A stretch of 64,000 nt of DNA from Acinetobacter kanungonis (lineage in GTDB: Bacteria > Pseudomonadota > Gammaproteobacteria > Pseudomonadales > Moraxellaceae), in contig NZ_JAACKC010000009.1 in NCBI RefSeq assembly GCF_009939195.1, positions 51,720 to 115,719 on the forward strand, written 5' to 3'. Position numbers and translations under genes: made by a program. Below the pieces are notes generated by a model. The model saw only the letters and a list, made by a program, of their open reading frames with translations, was not told the DNA's origin and did no database searches. Position 1 is the stretch's first letter, and each line of letters starts with the position of its first letter. Below are positions 45,565 through 54,250 of this stretch, in pieces.

Positions 45565-46545
45565 ATGTTCAAATTTTTTCTACGCTGGATGGACAGCTGG
45601 TCGGGTGATGTCAAAACTCAAACAGTGCAGCCAGACAGTCCAAAAGACTTAAACATCCAATGGTTGCGTATTTTGCCATTCATTGTATTGCATCTTGCCT
45701 GTTTTGCGGTGTTCTGGGTGGGGGTGTCTAAATTTGCAGTGATGTTTATGTTGGGATTTTATCTGATCCGAATGTTCGCCATCACGGCATTTTTTCATCG
45801 CTATTTATCCCACAAAACATTTCAAACTTCGCGTGCTGTCCAGTTTGTGTTTACTTTAATTGGCACCATGAGTGCACAGCGCGGTCCTCTATGGTGGGCA
45901 GCACATCATCGTTACCACCATCGATTTACCGATACCGAACAGGATCCGCATTCTTCTACCCATGGATTTTGGTATAGCCATGTCGGTTGGTTTTTGAATG
46001 ATCAGAACTTCACCATCCGAAAAGAAGTGGTGAAAGATTGGTTGAAGTATCCAGAGTTGATTTGGTTGGACCGTTTTAGCCTTCCCGTGGTTTTAGTCAC
46101 TGCAGCGGCTATTTATGGCTTAGGCGAATGGCTGGCTGTAGCCTATCCGCAATTCTCAACTTCTGGACCGCAATTACTGGTTTGGGGTTTTATCATTTCA
46201 ACCGTGTTGTTGATTCATGCCACGCTCTGTATTAACTCCCTCGCACATGTATATGGCTCGCGCGATTTTGATACTAAAGATCAGAGCCGTAATAACTTTC
46301 TCCTGTCGATTATTACTCTCGGTGAAGGTTGGCATAACAACCATCATTACTATGCGGGGAGTACCCGCCAAGGGTTCTATTGGTGGCAAATCGATGTGAC
46401 TTATTACCTCTTAAAAGTGATGTCTTGGATGGGTTTGGTTTGGGGCTTAAAGCCTATTCCTGCTCGAGTCTACGCAGCCAGTCATCGAAAGGCATCATCC
46501 ATTTATATCCATCCAAAAAAATTTAAAAAGGAAGATTTTTCATGA
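45565..46545 (+). CDS. acyl-CoA/acyl-lipid desaturase (delta-9 type)
   Basis: A 326-residue integral membrane di-iron desaturase. The three histidine boxes are H78-H83 (HRYLSH), 115-119 (HRYHH) and 257-261 (HNNHH). Four membrane segments surround them, two before the first box and two near residues 175-225. It inserts a double bond into acyl chains using O2 and electrons from a redox partner. It overlaps the next gene by 4 bp, so it begins a tight operon with the FAD oxidoreductase, DUF1365 and methyltransferase genes. The regiochemistry is not determined by sequence. Confidence 0.9.
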   Translation: MFKFFLRWMDSWSGDVKTQTVQPDSPKDLNIQWLRILPFIVLHLACFAVFWVGVSKFAVMFMLGFYLIRMFAITAFFHRYLSHKTFQTSRAVQFVFTLIGTMSAQRGPLWWAAHHRYHHRFTDTEQDPHSSTHGFWYSHVGWFLNDQNFTIRKEVVKDWLKYPELIWLDRFSLPVVLVTAAAIYGLGEWLAVAYPQFSTSGPQLLVWGFIISTVLLIHATLCINSLAHVYGSRDFDTKDQSRNNFLLSIITLGEGWHNNHHYYAGSTRQGFYWWQIDVTYYLLKVMSWMGLVWGLKPIPARVYAASHRKASSIYIHPKKFKKEDFS

Positions 46546-47807
46546 AGATTGCGATTATTGGCTCGGGTATTTCTGGACTCTATGCGGCATGGAAATTATC
46601 TGTACAGCATCAAGTCACAATCTTTGAAAAAAATAGTTATTTTGGTGGGCATACCGATACGCATCATTTTCAGATTGAAGGTCAGACTCTTGCTGTAGAC
46701 AGTGGCTTTATTGTTTTTAATGATTTGAACTACCCATTGTTTAGTGAAATGCTGGCACAACTTGGGGTAGAGAAACAAAGCAGCGATATGAGTTTTTCAG
46801 TCAATAATATTGTGACGGGACTCCAATATAATCCTTCAAAAAAATGGTCGTTACTTAAGCGTCCACAAAACTTTTTAAATCAAAAGTTTCGGCGCATGTT
46901 GTTAGACTTATATCGCTTCTATCAAGAGAATAAAGATCAATCCGTAATTGATTGTGATGCTGAACTGACCATCGAAAGTTATTTAAACCAACATCATTAC
47001 TCAGAAGAGTTTCGGCATGAACATCTCTATCCCATGTGTGGTGCCTTGTGGTCAACCCCAGTCGACCAAGTTGGACAAATTCCTTATAAGTTTGTGGTGA
47101 GTTTCTTCCAGCATCATCGCATGTTGCAGTTAAAGGCAAGACCACAATGGCAAACAGTTAAAAATGGCTCAAATAGTTATATTCGTGCAATACGGCAGCA
47201 ATGCCCGAGCATTCAGTGGGAACATCTGGAAGTACACAGCGTCAGCCGATATTCCGATCGTGTCGAAGTGCAAACAGATGCAGGTTTACATACCTTTGAT
47301 TGGGTTGTTTTTGCCAGTCATGCCGATGATACGTTGCAATTATTGGAAGATGCGACGGATTTAGAACGAGAGATTCTACAAAACTTTGATTATCAAAATA
47401 ATCACATGGTCGTTCACCATGATAGCTCGATTATGCCGCGGCAACGTTCGCAATGGGCGAGTTGGCATGTCCATGTCACAGCAGATGAAGAAGCAGGTGT
47501 AGATTTAGCGGTCATACAATATAGTTTTAGCTACTGGATGAATAATTTGCAGAATCTGCAATGTAAAACTCAAATTTTTGCTACTTTAAATCCGAATATG
47601 AAAATTGACCCAGCCAAAATTTTGGTACAACGACATTATCGTCATCCTGTGTTTGACCAAAAAGCAATTCAAGCTCAAGCACGTTGGCAAGAGTTGCAGG
47701 GGCTGAATCGTACTGCTTATTGTGGTGCTTATTGGGGCTGGGGCTTTCATGAAGATGGTGCTCGCAGTGCGGCACGTGTTGTTGATTATTTAGCGAAATT
47801 ATCTTGA
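46542..47807 (+). CDS. FAD-dependent NAD(P)-binding oxidoreductase (amine oxidase/desaturase-like)
   Basis: A 421-residue flavoprotein with the N-terminal FAD motif IAIIGSGISGLYAAWKLS followed by the acidic-ending IFEKNSYFGGHTDTHHF. The C-terminal FAD contact is TAYCGAYWGWGFHEDGARSA. The family is found in many bacteria next to DUF1365 and CFA-synthase-like genes, where it is thought to act on unsaturated or methylated acyl chains, for example as a desaturase. Here it overlaps the desaturase gene by 4 bp and precedes DUF1365 by 21 bp. The reaction is inferred from neighbourhood only. Confidence 0.85.
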   Translation: MKIAIIGSGISGLYAAWKLSVQHQVTIFEKNSYFGGHTDTHHFQIEGQTLAVDSGFIVFNDLNYPLFSEMLAQLGVEKQSSDMSFSVNNIVTGLQYNPSKKWSLLKRPQNFLNQKFRRMLLDLYRFYQENKDQSVIDCDAELTIESYLNQHHYSEEFRHEHLYPMCGALWSTPVDQVGQIPYKFVVSFFQHHRMLQLKARPQWQTVKNGSNSYIRAIRQQCPSIQWEHLEVHSVSRYSDRVEVQTDAGLHTFDWVVFASHADDTLQLLEDATDLEREILQNFDYQNNHMVVHHDSSIMPRQRSQWASWHVHVTADEEAGVDLAVIQYSFSYWMNNLQNLQCKTQIFATLNPNMKIDPAKILVQRHYRHPVFDQKAIQAQARWQELQGLNRTAYCGAYWGWGFHEDGARSAARVVDYLAKLS

Positions 47808-47828
47808 TATGAATCATGGAGCTGATAG

Positions 47829-48614
47829 ATGTTGAACACGCCGCTTGCAATTGCCGAGGCCAGCATCCGTCATCGGCGTTATATGCCGAAGGCTCATGCA
47901 TTTGAAGCTAAGTTGAATTACTTGTGGTTTGATCCCGATCAACTTGAACGCATTACAGCTCAGTCCCCCTTATGGTCTGACAAACACTGGAATATCTTAA
48001 ATTTATATAGTACGGATTTCTTAACATACTATCAGGGCAGTCTCAGACAAAAAGTCGAGCAGGTGCTGGCTCAGCAATCCGAGGTCGAGTTATTGACGGA
48101 CCGGCAGATTCGTATTCTGGCTTTACCGCGCTGTCTGGGCTTTCGCTTCAATTCAGTGGTGTTTTATTTCATTTTTGATTCGCAACATGAGCAGCCTATT
48201 TTTATTTTGAGTGAAATCACCAACACGCCTTGGAATGAACGTAAAGTCTATCTGCATGATTGTCGACAGCCGCTGCAAGCACATGGGGATTTTAAGGGCT
48301 ACGAGTTTTGTTTTGAGAAATCATTTCATGTCTCGCCGTTTATGCCCATGGAGTTGGATTATCGCTGGCGGTTTAACTTTTCAGACTCACTGAATGTGAT
48401 TCACATGCAACTGTTTGAACAACAAAAACAGATATTTGATGCCACTATGCGTTTTCGTTTGTGTCCCATCACATTTCCTTCACAGCAACATTATTATGCT
48501 CTTAGATATAGTTTAGAACCTTTAAAAATGATGGCTTCAATCTATGTACAAGCCTTGCAGTTATGGTGGAAAAAGGTGCCGTTTTATCGGCATCCGAAGA
48601 AAAATAAGGATTAA
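47829..48614 (+). CDS. DUF1365 domain-containing protein
   Basis: A 261-residue cytosolic protein of the DUF1365 family. Typical blocks are ASIRHRRYMPKAHAFEAKLN, LNYLWFDPDQL, the LALPRCLGFRFNSVVFYFIFD strand region and the FEKSFHVSPFMPMELDYRWR segment. Its function is unknown; it is almost always linked to CFA-synthase-like methyltransferases and the FAD oxidoreductase seen just upstream. It may help present lipid substrates to them. The start has a GGAGCTGATAG stretch upstream. Confidence 0.88.
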   Translation: MLNTPLAIAEASIRHRRYMPKAHAFEAKLNYLWFDPDQLERITAQSPLWSDKHWNILNLYSTDFLTYYQGSLRQKVEQVLAQQSEVELLTDRQIRILALPRCLGFRFNSVVFYFIFDSQHEQPIFILSEITNTPWNERKVYLHDCRQPLQAHGDFKGYEFCFEKSFHVSPFMPMELDYRWRFNFSDSLNVIHMQLFEQQKQIFDATMRFRLCPITFPSQQHYYALRYSLEPLKMMASIYVQALQLWWKKVPFYRHPKKNKD

Positions 48615-48620
48615 CATGTC

Positions 48621-49820
48621 ATGATGAAAGCATTTCTTTATGGTGAGCAAGCTTCACTGCCATTTTTACTCAGAAGTTTACTGAAATTACGTCATGGACA
48701 AATTAGTTTTCGTGGCGTGTGGAATGGTACAGTCGGAGAAGTTTCAGATTTGCATGCGGTGGTTGAGGTGCATAATCCAGAAGTCATGCAGCTCATCTTC
48801 AAACAAGGTGTGTTAGGCGCTGCAGAAGGTTATATCCGTGGTGACTGGAAAAGTGATGATCTGGTCGAGCTGATTCAGATTTTGGCACGTAATCGCGATG
48901 TTCTAGATAAAATCAATCAAAATGCCGTGGCACAGTTGAGTCAGTTTGTGCTGAAAAACTGGTACAAAAGCCGCAGAAATACGCTCAGTGGCAGCCGTAA
49001 AAACATTGCGGAACACTATGACTTAAGTAATGACTTTTTTAAACTTTTTCTTGATGAATCCATGATGTACTCCAGTGCGGTGTATCATCAGGCCGACATG
49101 TCACTTGAAGCGGCATCGGAATTAAAGAAAGAGTTGATCTGTCAAAAACTACAACTCAAACCTCTCGATCATCTGGTGGAAATTGGCAGCGGATGGGGCG
49201 GTTTTGCCATCTATGCGGCTCAGCATTATGGCTGTAAAGTCACCACCATCACCATTTCTCAGGCTCAATACGATGAGGCGGTGGCTCGCGTACAGGCAGC
49301 GGGTTTAAGCCACCGTGTTGATGTTCAGCTTAAAGATTACCGTTTACTGGAAGGTAAATACGACAAATTAGTTTCGATTGAAATGATTGAAGCGGTGGGT
49401 GAGCAGTATCTTCCGACTTATTTTAAAAAGTGTCGCGAGTTACTTAAACCACAGGGTCTAGCACTGATTCAAGCCATTACCATCGAAGATGCACGCTATG
49501 AAAAAGCACTCAAAACGGTTGATTTCATCAAACGCTATATTTTCCCAGGTAGTTTTATCCCTTGTATTAGCGTGCTCACCCAAAGTGCCTCAGAACAAAA
49601 GTTAAGGTTGAAACAGTTGGATGATATTGGACTGAGTTATGCGCAGACCATTCATCATTGGCGTGAGCGTTTCTTGAATGCGAAACAACAGGTTTTACAG
49701 CTCGGTTTTGATGAACACTTTATTCGCATGTGGGACTTCTATTTATGTTATTGCGAAGGCGGCTTTAAAGAAGGCGTGATTAGCGATGTACATATGTTGT
49801 TTGAAGCCAGTAGTTACTAA
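48621..49820 (+). CDS. CFA-synthase-family SAM methyltransferase (paralogue 1)
   Basis: A 399-residue SAM-dependent methyltransferase of the cyclopropane fatty acid synthase family. The N-terminal lipid-binding region (residues about 1-120, with VWNGTVGEVSDLHAVVEVHN and AAEGYIRGDWKSDDL) precedes AEHYDLSNDFFKLFLDESMMYSSA. The SAM motif is DHLVEIGSGWGGFAIYAA, and IEMIEAVGEQYLPTYF and VDFIKRYIFPGSFIPC follow. The architecture is that of full-length CFA synthases (E. coli 382 residues), which add a methylene or methyl to unsaturated phospholipid chains. A second, divergent paralogue is encoded at 50636. One of the two may make methyl-branched rather than cyclopropane products. Confidence 0.9.
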   Translation: MMKAFLYGEQASLPFLLRSLLKLRHGQISFRGVWNGTVGEVSDLHAVVEVHNPEVMQLIFKQGVLGAAEGYIRGDWKSDDLVELIQILARNRDVLDKINQNAVAQLSQFVLKNWYKSRRNTLSGSRKNIAEHYDLSNDFFKLFLDESMMYSSAVYHQADMSLEAASELKKELICQKLQLKPLDHLVEIGSGWGGFAIYAAQHYGCKVTTITISQAQYDEAVARVQAAGLSHRVDVQLKDYRLLEGKYDKLVSIEMIEAVGEQYLPTYFKKCRELLKPQGLALIQAITIEDARYEKALKTVDFIKRYIFPGSFIPCISVLTQSASEQKLRLKQLDDIGLSYAQTIHHWRERFLNAKQQVLQLGFDEHFIRMWDFYLCYCEGGFKEGVISDVHMLFEASSY

Positions 49821-49844
49821 TTCGGCAGATCAAGATAGGGGAAG

Positions 49845-50627
49845 ATGATGTTTGTTCAACTCGCGATCCTGAACCTTGTGATTATGTTGTGTTGCTGGCT
49901 CTGGGCAACCTTGAATCGACGTGTCGGTATCGTGGATGTCGCTTGGAGTGGCTGTCTAGCTTTAAATATTATCCTGACCGCGATTTGGGTTGAAGTTGCT
50001 CCCATACCGATCCGCCTGTTCATTGGCATTTTCAGTGGCCTGTGGTTTATCCGATTGTGTGCCCATTTGTTAAGACGTTATCTTGCCGAACAGCACGAAG
50101 ATACACGTTATGCCAATATGCGCCGTGCCATGGGTAAATTTCAGCATTTTGGATTTCTGCAGTTTTTTATTTTTCAGGCTGGTCTAGCCCTCTTATTCTA
50201 CGTGCCAATGTGGGCCCTCTTGACCACACCACAACAAGATTGGAGTTCGGCTTATCCTGTGTATTTGGCCGTTGCTGCAATCATCTTAATTCTGGCTTTT
50301 GCAGGGGAAAGCATTGCGGATCAGCAGCTCTATCGCTTTAAACAGCAACCGCAACATCGTGGACTAACTATGGATCAAGGGCTGTGGCGTTACTCGCGGC
50401 ATCCCAACTATTTTTTTGAATGGATGCATTGGTTTGTTTATCCCATTTTGGGGTTGGCAGCAGGGCTCTATTTATTATGGATCTATCCCGTGTTGATGTG
50501 GTTGTTTTTGTATTACATCACGGGTATTCCGTTTAGCGAACAACAAGCACTTAAAAATCGGGGACAGAATTATCTCGATTACCAACAACGAACATCAATG
50601 TTCATTCCGTGGAAACCCAAAAAGTAG
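49845..50627 (+). CDS. DUF1295 membrane protein (steroid 5-alpha reductase-like fold)
   Basis: A 260-residue inner-membrane protein with about six hydrophobic segments. The C-terminal SRHPNYFFEWMHWF motif (residues about 182-195) and the closing LKNRGQNYLDYQQRTSMFIP are typical of DUF1295 and of NADPH-dependent C=C reductases or isoprenylcysteine methyltransferase-like folds. In this setting it may reduce or modify an acyl-chain double bond. The next gene begins 8 bp after its stop, and it follows the first methyltransferase by 24 bp. Confidence 0.87.
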   Translation: MMFVQLAILNLVIMLCCWLWATLNRRVGIVDVAWSGCLALNIILTAIWVEVAPIPIRLFIGIFSGLWFIRLCAHLLRRYLAEQHEDTRYANMRRAMGKFQHFGFLQFFIFQAGLALLFYVPMWALLTTPQQDWSSAYPVYLAVAAIILILAFAGESIADQQLYRFKQQPQHRGLTMDQGLWRYSRHPNYFFEWMHWFVYPILGLAAGLYLLWIYPVLMWLFLYYITGIPFSEQQALKNRGQNYLDYQQRTSMFIPWKPKK

Positions 50628-50635
50628 GTACGCAC

Positions 50636-51685
50636 ATGGATTATATAATTCAAAAATCATTAAAGCTGGTGGAAAGTGGTTTTATTCCAGATCAAGCCAT
50701 TCGCGCAGCCATTCGTGGCCTAAGTAAAAAACGTCTGATTCAAGAGGGGCGTTATGATCCTGAGCAGGCAGCACAGCGTTATATGGATGTGCTGAATATG
50801 CTCAAGCAGAGTGAAATTGCGATAGAAACAGAGAAGGCAAATGAACAACATTATGAATTGCCGACACAATTTTTTCAGGCAGTGTTGGGTAGACGCCTAA
50901 AATACAGTGCCTGTTATTTTCCCCATGACACAACCACATTGGATCAGGCGGAAGAGTTTGCCTTGCAACTTTATAGTGAACGCGCCAAGTTGCAAGACGG
51001 CCAAGATATTCTGGAACTCGGCTGTGGTTGGGGATCATTCACTTTATGGATGGCCGAGCGTTACCCGGATGCACGTATTACCGCAGTTTCTAACTCCAAA
51101 ACGCAGCGTGAACATATTTTAAAGCAGGCAAGAATTCGTGGGCTTTTAAATATTGAGGTACTCACGTGTGATGTGAATGTGTTGGAGCTGAGTCATCATT
51201 ATTTTGATCGGGTCGTTTCGGTCGAAATGTTTGAGCACGTTCGAAATTATAAGCGACTGTTTGAAAAAATTAATGGGTGGCTCAAGCCAGATGGTTTATT
51301 GTGGTGTCATATCTTTTGTCACCGTTTCTTGCACTATCCGTTTGAAATTAAGTCTGAATATGACTGGATGTCTAAATATTTCTTTACTGGTGGGCTTATG
51401 CCTTCAGTATCCACCTTTTTACATTTCCAAGAACATTTAGAACTGGAACAGCATTGGCAGTGGTCGGGTCAACATTATGAAAGAACAGCCAATGCTTGGT
51501 TAGAAAATATGGATGCACATGCAATAGCGCTTAAACCTATTTTTGAGCAAACCTATGGCAAAGAGGCTGATGCTTGGTGGCAACGCTGGCGAATCTTTTT
51601 CATGGCCTGTGCTGAATTATTTGGTTTTGAGCAGGGTCAAGAATGGGTCATTAGTCATTTCTTATTTCACAAAAAGACCACTTGA
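50636..51685 (+). CDS. CFA-synthase-like SAM methyltransferase (paralogue 2)
   Basis: A 349-residue SAM methyltransferase with no N-terminal lipid domain like that of paralogue 1. Instead it has a roughly 70-residue helical lead (SLKLVESGFIPDQAIRAAIR, LSKKRLIQEGRYDPEQAAQR). The SAM motif is DILELGCGWGSFTLWMAERY, followed by VSVEMFEHVRNYKRLFEKIN, and a C-terminal helical part ends in WVISHFLFHKK. The ATG at 50636 with AGTAGGTA upstream is preferred to an in-frame ATG at 50609 inside the preceding gene. The substrate is probably an acyl chain; small-molecule or coclaurine-type N-methyltransferases share this layout, so specificity is open. Confidence 0.87.
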   Translation: MDYIIQKSLKLVESGFIPDQAIRAAIRGLSKKRLIQEGRYDPEQAAQRYMDVLNMLKQSEIAIETEKANEQHYELPTQFFQAVLGRRLKYSACYFPHDTTTLDQAEEFALQLYSERAKLQDGQDILELGCGWGSFTLWMAERYPDARITAVSNSKTQREHILKQARIRGLLNIEVLTCDVNVLELSHHYFDRVVSVEMFEHVRNYKRLFEKINGWLKPDGLLWCHIFCHRFLHYPFEIKSEYDWMSKYFFTGGLMPSVSTFLHFQEHLELEQHWQWSGQHYERTANAWLENMDAHAIALKPIFEQTYGKEADAWWQRWRIFFMACAELFGFEQGQEWVISHFLFHKKTT

Positions 51686-51713
51686 AGAAGGGTTATTGAT
51701 TTAGGGAAATTAT

Positions 51714-53039
51714 ATGCAGAAATCCCAAGCACACTTTCAAAAACATGCTTTAACTGAAATTTTCAATCGTTATTACTGGTTGCAAATTGGGTTGATTGCG
51801 CTGTCGATTATTATTGGAATTGGCTGTAGTGCTTGGGTGATTAAAGGTTCATTATTAAAGACCGCATTAGAACAAGAGATGGCACATTACTGGTCACGGG
51901 TAGAGCGTGATCCAAAAGCCGATTTGCCTGATACCAAAAATCTTTACGGTTATCGCTGGACCAGCAGTACTCCACCTGAACAGTTTCAGAATCTTTCTTT
52001 AAATTTAGGTGTGCATCGGATCTGGGTGGATGGTAAAGAACGTATGACCGTATATGGTGAGCAAAATGGACAGCATGTCTTACTGGTCTTTGGTGAAAGT
52101 AATGTCAATAAGCTGGTCTGGTTGTTTGGTCTAGCACCACTCATGTTCAGCCTATTTATTCTTTACAGTTTTCTATGGTGGTCAAATCGCCGTGCCAAAC
52201 GCTATTTTTCGCCAATCACTCGACTCGCAAATGCCTTGGAACATATTGATTGGGCACATCACAATAAGCAAGCCTCTCCATTTCAAGATATTAATACCAA
52301 TGGCAATATGGAAGCGGAATATCTGAAGCAGGCACTCGAAAAATATCATCAAGTGCTGAGTGAGTTTATTCAACGCGAACGCGAGTTCACAGGTGATGTC
52401 AGTCATGAATTGCGCACACCACTCACTATTTTAAAAGGCAATGTGCAGCTCTGTCAGGCGCGATATGGGCAAGATAAGGTTTTTACCCGCTTAAATAACA
52501 CCATTGATGATATGCAGCTTTTGGTCGACACTTTATTGGCGATTGCCCGAAATACAACGCAACATTTGGCATCAGAACAGATGCTATTGTCTGAAATTAT
52601 TGAAGATTTAGTCGATTCATTACAAGCGGTAAGTCAAAGCAAGGGTATCCGCATTTATGTGCAACAGGATACATCTGAGCAGCTTCGGAATCTTTATCCT
52701 TCCATGACCAAAATGGTGCTGAGTAATATTCTCAGAAATGCACTGAATTATTCGCAAGGATCAGACATTCATATCATTCAGCAGAAGCATAGCCTCTTAA
52801 TTGCGGACAATGGTATTGGAATTAATCTGCCGAATGATGGCAAAGTACAGGAACTAAATAGTTCTCAACTCGATTTTGAAATTAAAGGGCATGGTATTGG
52901 CTTACAACTGGTCGAGAAACTGTGTAAACAGCTCGGTTGGTGTGTGGAATTGTTTGATCGGGAATATTATTTGTCTGTGCATCCCGAACTGAATTTAGCC
53001 GTGAGTACAGGCTTGGTTGTGGTGGTTTATTTTTATTAA
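51714..53039 (+). CDS. sensor histidine kinase
   Basis: A 441-residue inner-membrane kinase. Two membrane helices (about residues 22-44 and 135-156) enclose a periplasmic sensing domain of about 90 residues without a recognised fold. A linker with HAMP-like helices follows, then the HisKA motif DVSHELRTPLTI with phospho-acceptor H231. The ATPase domain shows the N box (SNILRNALNYS), the G1 box (IADNGIGI) and the G2 box (GHGIGLQLV). It is the last gene of the plus-strand lipid operon, 28 bp after the second methyltransferase. Its response regulator is on the opposite strand, and the two genes overlap tail to tail by 4 bp. Confidence 0.92.
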   Translation: MQKSQAHFQKHALTEIFNRYYWLQIGLIALSIIIGIGCSAWVIKGSLLKTALEQEMAHYWSRVERDPKADLPDTKNLYGYRWTSSTPPEQFQNLSLNLGVHRIWVDGKERMTVYGEQNGQHVLLVFGESNVNKLVWLFGLAPLMFSLFILYSFLWWSNRRAKRYFSPITRLANALEHIDWAHHNKQASPFQDINTNGNMEAEYLKQALEKYHQVLSEFIQREREFTGDVSHELRTPLTILKGNVQLCQARYGQDKVFTRLNNTIDDMQLLVDTLLAIARNTTQHLASEQMLLSEIIEDLVDSLQAVSQSKGIRIYVQQDTSEQLRNLYPSMTKMVLSNILRNALNYSQGSDIHIIQQKHSLLIADNGIGINLPNDGKVQELNSSQLDFEIKGHGIGLQLVEKLCKQLGWCVELFDREYYLSVHPELNLAVSTGLVVVVYFY

Positions 53040-53731
53040 TATTCTCCAGACTCCATCGAAATTTTCACACCGACCCCTGAAACCGTATGCAGTAGTTTCT
53101 GTGAGAATGGTTTGTCGATCATTTTACGCAGGTTATAAATATGGCTGCGTAGGGCATCACTTTCGGGTTCCTCATCGCCCCATAATTCAATCATGATCTC
53201 TTGTTTGGTAATTACTTTGGGTGAATTGCGCATCAAAATTTTCAGGAGTTTGAACTGAATGGGCGGCAGCTCTATGCTTTGTCCCGCACGTGAGACGGTC
53301 TGTGTAGCACTATCCAGCACCAGATCATGTATTTGCAACTTATGATTGGCGACCTCACCCAAAGCGCGTTTAATGAGCGCACGAATACGCATCACCAGTT
53401 CATTAAAATCGAAGGGTTTAACCAGATAATCATCTGTGCCTGCTGCAAAGCCTTTGAGTTTGTCATCTAGTGTGTCACGCGCTGTGAGCATCAATACAGG
53501 AATATCTAAATTTTGCTGGTTGCGAATCCACTCGCATAGGTCATATCCTGAACCATCGGGTAAATTAATATCCAATAGTAATAAGTTGTAGTGCTGTGAT
53601 TTGAGCAATGTTTTAGCTGCATCTAGGTTGCGTGCATGATCAATCACATAGCCATGTGCTTCTAAAAACTCGCATACTGTTGCCGCAAGTTCGAAATGAT
53701 CCTCCACCATGAGGATAAAGTGATTACTCAT
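53036..53731 (-). CDS. OmpR/PhoB-family response regulator
   Basis: A 231-residue transcription factor. The receiver domain (1-120) has D54 (LLLLDINLPDG) as phospho-acceptor and the conserved K in DDYLVKPFD. The winged-helix domain (about 130-225) contains LPPIQFKLLKILMRN, KQEIMIELWG and the recognition-helix segment SDALRSHIYNLRKMI. It is encoded convergently with the kinase at 51714 and closely follows the chalcone-isomerase-like gene on its own strand. This arrangement suggests that it controls the surrounding lipid genes. Confidence 0.93.
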   Translation of the reverse strand: MSNHFILMVEDHFELAATVCEFLEAHGYVIDHARNLDAAKTLLKSQHYNLLLLDINLPDGSGYDLCEWIRNQQNLDIPVLMLTARDTLDDKLKGFAAGTDDYLVKPFDFNELVMRIRALIKRALGEVANHKLQIHDLVLDSATQTVSRAGQSIELPPIQFKLLKILMRNSPKVITKQEIMIELWGDEEPESDALRSHIYNLRKMIDKPFSQKLLHTVSGVGVKISMESGEY

Positions 53732-53749
53732 ATGCTAAAAAATTGCCGA

Positions 53750-54250
53750 TTAATTTAATAATTGTTGCTTTAATTTAGCATTAAAAGGGGCAGTGCCAAA
53801 CCAGATTTTAAAATATTGGTTGGCATTCGGATCACGTATTGCGCCTAACTTTTTTTGATTCAATTTTAATTCAAGTATCTGATTTTCATGTTGATAGTAG
53901 AGGCTGTACAAATCGCCCTGTTTCACTGGCTGATAGAGTTGAGTAATATGGTTTAACTGTGAGTTTTCATTAAAGCCGGCCACATTTTTCTTTAAGAAAT
54001 AGGATGCAGCCTGCTTAAATGCCCATTCTGGAATGTCGTGGTTATAGTTAAAATCTAGGCGTATGGTCTGTTTTTCCCAAGATTTTTGACAATTGGTTGC
54101 GAAATAGCTCACCCTACCGACATTTTTTTTGGTCACAATCAGCGGGGCGCTGTTGCATTTATCTAGACTGGTCGCATTAGTCGATAGACTGACCATGAAT
54201 GTTGTCGCGCCGACCAAGCTCATCAAGATTTTTTGAATGGTAAGACCCAT
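53750..54250 (-). CDS. chalcone isomerase-like family protein, exported
   Basis: A 166-residue protein with an N-terminal signal (KILMSLVGATTFMVSLSTNA). The C-terminal QYFKIWFGTAPFNAKLKQQL matches the ending (IW-G--PF) of bacterial chalcone-isomerase-like proteins, which resemble fatty-acid-binding plant homologues rather than flavonoid enzymes. It probably binds a fatty acid or lipid in the periplasm. It overlaps the upstream NTF2-like gene by 28 bp and lies just before the response regulator gene. The family call rests on the C-terminal motif and neighbourhood. Confidence 0.7.
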   Translation of the reverse strand: MGLTIQKILMSLVGATTFMVSLSTNATSLDKCNSAPLIVTKKNVGRVSYFATNCQKSWEKQTIRLDFNYNHDIPEWAFKQAASYFLKKNVAGFNENSQLNHITQLYQPVKQGDLYSLYYQHENQILELKLNQKKLGAIRDPNANQYFKIWFGTAPFNAKLKQQLLN

